A stretch of DNA of 7,071 bases from an uncultured Bacillota bacterium. Lineage in GTDB: Bacteria > Bacillota_I > Bacilli_A > RFN20 > CAG-826. Under the pieces are notes generated by a model. It ran no database searches. It was not told where the DNA came from and saw only the letters and a program-made list of their open reading frames with translations. Location: contig CAMORJ010000078.1 in assembly GCA_946623775.1 (NCBI GenBank), forward strand, positions 1 through 7,071, in the 5' to 3' direction. This document shows positions 5,026 through 7,071 of the stretch, in pieces (position 1 is the first letter of the stretch; the number at the start of each line of letters is the position of its first letter). Position numbers and translations under genes: made by a program.

Positions 5026-6762
5026 CTACTTCTTCATATCAGTTACTCGCCTGACGGATTTGGCCGGGAGGGGCAGAATCATTTGGTCGTAAGGGGCAAA
5101 CGATTCGGCCGAGATAAGGTTCAGGCCAGACCTGACAAGCAATTCAATGGAGGCCCATCCTTCGATATCGGTTGCGATGATGGGCTTATCGTACTTGAGC
5201 AGCTTTTCCACCAAAGCGTGGAGCTGACTGCGGACAAGGGTATCCATTTCGTTCGCGCTGCCTGCGAAGGCAAAGGAGCAAACGAAATAATCATAGGCAG
5301 TGTAAACGACGGGCGGAAGAGTCAATTCGCCTTCATTGAGGAACAAGCCTACTTCGTACCCTTTCGCCTTAATGGCCCTCATATCGTCGATGATGGCGTC
5401 GGGGTTGCCTGCGTCGAAGTGCGTTTTGATGTCGGATTCCGAGAAAAGGAACACAAGGTGGGCCTGCTTGGCTTTGGATAGCTTGGCGAAAGTCAAAAGC
5501 ATGTAGCCTCTTTCTTCGGTGCGGACGGGGAAGAACAAAACCGAGTCCTCGTCTAAGCGCTCATTCACGAAGATGGGGATGGTGTTGCGGGCGATGGTCG
5601 AGAACAGGTCTTGGGCATCGTCGGTGCGGGAAGCATAGTCTTTTAACTCCTCGATGGAGTCAAAATAGGTATCCCGTGGCTGCGCTTTCGTGAAATAGCC
5701 GATGGTCTTTTTCTCGCGCACGCCATAGATGGGGCGGAAATAATAGGACAGTTTCTTTTCGTTGATGATACGCTCAACCTCGGTGCGGTAAGATGCGTCG
5801 TTAAGCGGATTGAGGGATTCGCGGCCTTTCTGATGCCATAGGATTTGGTCCTTCTCGTCGAATGCGATCTGCGCCGTTTTGCGGGCTTGTTCGAGGATGC
5901 CGGCGGCATCTCCCGAGAAGAATCTGTGTTCCACCGCCCCAACGCGGACGTCGATTAAGGAGTTATAGCCATTCAGGGCAAGGAAGCGGTTGATGGCGTT
6001 GAGGGCGGAGCGGGCGAAATAAATCGATTTTGCCCTCTCGTTGATTTTCAGATCCGTCAAAACCAGCTCGTTCATCGAGCATTGGATAAGGAGGTGCTTG
6101 CTGTCGATGAACGGGGCCAACGCATTCTTGAGCTGATTGAAGATAAGCGGCTCGATCTCTTTGTCTTTGTCCTGGATTTTGCGATATGAGAAGCGGAAGC
6201 AGGCCGTGACGCCTTTCCTGCGGCCGGAAGAAGCCAACGCCGCGGTGAAGTCCTTGACGGTCGATAAACCGTGGTTCCCGTTCGATAGCCTCATCGGAGT
6301 CATGTATTTCAGCAGGTAGGATTGCAAATGCAAAACCTGTTTTTTGCGGTCTACGGAATCCACTTGGAGCAATGAGAAATACTGCTTTTTGTTGCGGGTG
6401 ACCTGGATGTCGGCCTCAAAGATATCGGGCGCCTGGGAGTTGGCATCCAAAACGGCGTTGATCCAATTGATGACCTTCTTCTGCTGGCTCATCGGGAATT
6501 GCGAATAAAATTCGCTGGTGGTCATATACCGGACTTTCGAAAGGGTTGTGGCGTTGAAATACTTCACCTGATTATTGGGAATGTCGACGATGAAGACGCG
6601 GACCGAGTTGGTTTGCTCGTCGATTTGCTTCAAATAGTTTTCGTAATGGCGATTAGAGACGCCAAAGGTGATCATCACGATAAGGAAAACGGCAACCACC
6701 AGCACTATGCTGGCATAGATTGGCCAATACTCTAGTATGTTTTCAATCAGCGCCTCAGGCAT
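5026..6762 (-). CDS. Membrane-anchored degenerate GGDEF/EAL-like signalling protein (578 aa)
   Basis: One membrane segment lies at about 14-35. A PAS-like region follows (about 53-155), then a GGDEF-like domain (about 165-315) and an EAL-like domain (about 323-570). The folds are inferred from sequence pattern: VRVGAVEHRF...AGILEQARKTAQIAFDEKDQILWH resembles the end of GGDEF domains, and YYFRPIYGVREKKTIGY resembles the YQPI...G start of EAL domains. Catalytic motifs are lost: the GGDEF position appears as SMNEL (229-233), the EAL loop as YFTKA (356-360, the metal-binding Glu becoming Phe), and the DDFG region as LFLNEGE. It is therefore probably neither a cyclase nor a phosphodiesterase; it may bind a nucleotide or act as a structural partner, which is inference. 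The C-terminus is basic. It is 13 nt upstream of proS and likely co-transcribed. An in-frame TAA lies four codons before the ATG, so the start cannot be further upstream; no good Shine-Dalgarno precedes it. Confidence 0.8.
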   Translation of the reverse strand: MPEALIENILEYWPIYASIVLVVAVFLIVMITFGVSNRHYENYLKQIDEQTNSVRVFIVDIPNNQVKYFNATTLSKVRYMTTSEFYSQFPMSQQKKVINWINAVLDANSQAPDIFEADIQVTRNKKQYFSLLQVDSVDRKKQVLHLQSYLLKYMTPMRLSNGNHGLSTVKDFTAALASSGRRKGVTACFRFSYRKIQDKDKEIEPLIFNQLKNALAPFIDSKHLLIQCSMNELVLTDLKINERAKSIYFARSALNAINRFLALNGYNSLIDVRVGAVEHRFFSGDAAGILEQARKTAQIAFDEKDQILWHQKGRESLNPLNDASYRTEVERIINEKKLSYYFRPIYGVREKKTIGYFTKAQPRDTYFDSIEELKDYASRTDDAQDLFSTIARNTIPIFVNERLDEDSVLFFPVRTEERGYMLLTFAKLSKAKQAHLVFLFSESDIKTHFDAGNPDAIIDDMRAIKAKGYEVGLFLNEGELTLPPVVYTAYDYFVCSFAFAGSANEMDTLVRSQLHALVEKLLKYDKPIIATDIEGWASIELLVRSGLNLISAESFAPYDQMILPLPAKSVRRVTDMKK

Positions 6763-6768
6763 GGGCCT

Positions 6769-6774
6769 AGTTTA
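6769..6774 (-). promoter_or_regulatory. Candidate -10 giving a leaderless transcript of the 5026-6762 gene
   Basis: On the - strand TAAACT ends 6 nt before the ATG at 6762, so transcription would start at or next to the start codon. This would fit the lack of a Shine-Dalgarno sequence, the nearest being AGG only 4 nt away. No good -35 is present at 16-18 nt, so the call is tentative. Confidence 0.3.
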
Positions 6775-6788
6775 GCGCACTCGCGGAG

Positions 6789-6815
6789 AAAAATCATCCT
6801 CATTGTAGAGGATGA
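6789..6815 (-). terminator. Terminator-like hairpin just upstream of the 5026-6762 gene
   Basis: On the - strand TCATCCTC (6815-6808) and GAGGATGA (6801-6794) form a perfect 8-bp stem with loop TACAAT, followed by TTTTT (6793-6789) and CTCC. On the + strand there is no T tract. The T tract ends 26 nt before the start codon of the gene reading in the same direction. It is either a leader attenuator, or insulation stopping antisense transcripts entering from the right. Confidence 0.75.
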
Positions 6816-6914
6816 ACGCTACAGACCGAGAAAACCAAAACCGATAACGCATACACGGGGTCCATATTTTGACTTTTCGAGCCCTATTTTTGGCCGCGCC
6901 AGTAGAATAATTCG

Positions 6915-6943
6915 TTGCTTGAGCCTCACTGCGATGCTATGAT
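6915..6943 (+). promoter_or_regulatory. Promoter of tRNA-Ser(CGA)
   Basis: TTGCTT (6915-6920), a 17-nt spacer and TATGAT (6938-6943) form a strong sigma-70-type promoter, with TGC directly before the -10 making it an extended -10. The tRNA begins 11 nt after the -10, so the 5' leader is only a few nucleotides. Confidence 0.8.
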
Positions 6944-6954
6944 TACACGGCCGC

Positions 6955-7046
6955 GGAGAAGTACCCAAGCGGCTGAAGGGGTCAGTTTCGAAAACTGATA
7001 GTGGGGCCACGCTCCAGCCGGGGTTCGAATCCCCGCTTCTCCGCCA
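6955..7046 (+). tRNA. tRNA-Ser(CGA)
   Basis: A 92-nt gene including encoded CCA (7044-7046). The acceptor stem GGAGAAG (6955-6961) pairs with CTTCTCC (7036-7042), with discriminator G. The anticodon stem TCAGT/ACTGA (6982-6986 and 6994-6998) holds loop TTCGAAA with anticodon CGA (6989-6991), reading UCG. A long variable arm and the GGTTCGAATCC T arm confirm a serine tRNA. It resembles tRNA-Ser(GCU) elsewhere in the window in its D arm (TACCCAAG) and variable arm. The 25 nt after it hold nothing recognisable and no terminator, so the transcript may continue beyond the window. Confidence 0.97.
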
Positions 7047-7071
7047 CTTAGCGAAATGAGCATTGATGCCT

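Noticed and set aside
6802..6807. TACAAT on the - strand as a -10 promoter element
   Set aside because: It is the loop of the terminator-like hairpin, and no -35 lies at 16-18 nt upstream; transcription from it would start within the stem.
6763..6954. T-box or other riboswitch controlling the proS operon
   Set aside because: Synthetase operons in Bacillota often carry a T-box, and a terminator is present, but no T-box core sequence or specifier-loop arrangement could be seen on the - strand.
6819..7010. Open - strand frame of 63 codons over the tRNA-Ser(CGA) gene
   Set aside because: It runs antisense through the tRNA and its promoter, with no ribosome binding site.

Overview
The window looks like chromosome from a moderate-GC (about 50%) low-complexity Bacillota or Mollicutes-related anaerobe, but lineage is an inference. 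The signs are a class II xylose isomerase, an archaeal/eukaryotic-type prolyl-tRNA synthetase, AGGAG-type ribosome binding sites, hairpin-plus-U-tract terminators, CCA encoded in both tRNA genes, and AT-rich intergenic DNA. All tryptophans are TGG and no TGA is read through, so the standard code fits. All six stop codons seen are TAA (five) or TAG (one). No insertion sequence, integrase, phage gene or CRISPR array is visible.

Layout: (1) 1-518, the C-terminal half of PlsX (phospholipid synthesis) on the + strand, ending at a terminator. (2) 642-1961, xylA on the - strand, convergent with plsX. (3) 1980-2254, a divergent AT-rich control region with an imperfect inverted repeat and a third repeat copy. 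(4) 2255-2596, a 113-residue all-membrane protein on the + strand with strong expression signals. (5) 2707-3270, a 187-residue membrane-anchored protein of unknown function on the - strand. (6) 3434-6762, a - strand transcription unit: a membrane-anchored degenerate GGDEF/EAL-like protein, then proS 13 nt downstream, then tRNA-Ser(GCU), then a terminator. (7) 6955-7046, tRNA-Ser(CGA) on the + strand, diverging from that unit with its own extended -10 promoter.

Most genes are housekeeping: lipid synthesis, pentose isomerisation, tRNA charging and serine tRNAs. The most unusual part is the 5026-6762 gene. It has the domain order of a c-di-GMP enzyme (membrane segment, PAS-like, GGDEF-like, EAL-like), but the signature residues of both catalytic domains are replaced. 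It is tightly coupled to proS. Its start codon has no convincing Shine-Dalgarno sequence and lies 26 nt after a rho-independent terminator-like hairpin. No complete undescribed defence or mobile system was found; the leads are this gene and two repeat-bearing control regions.
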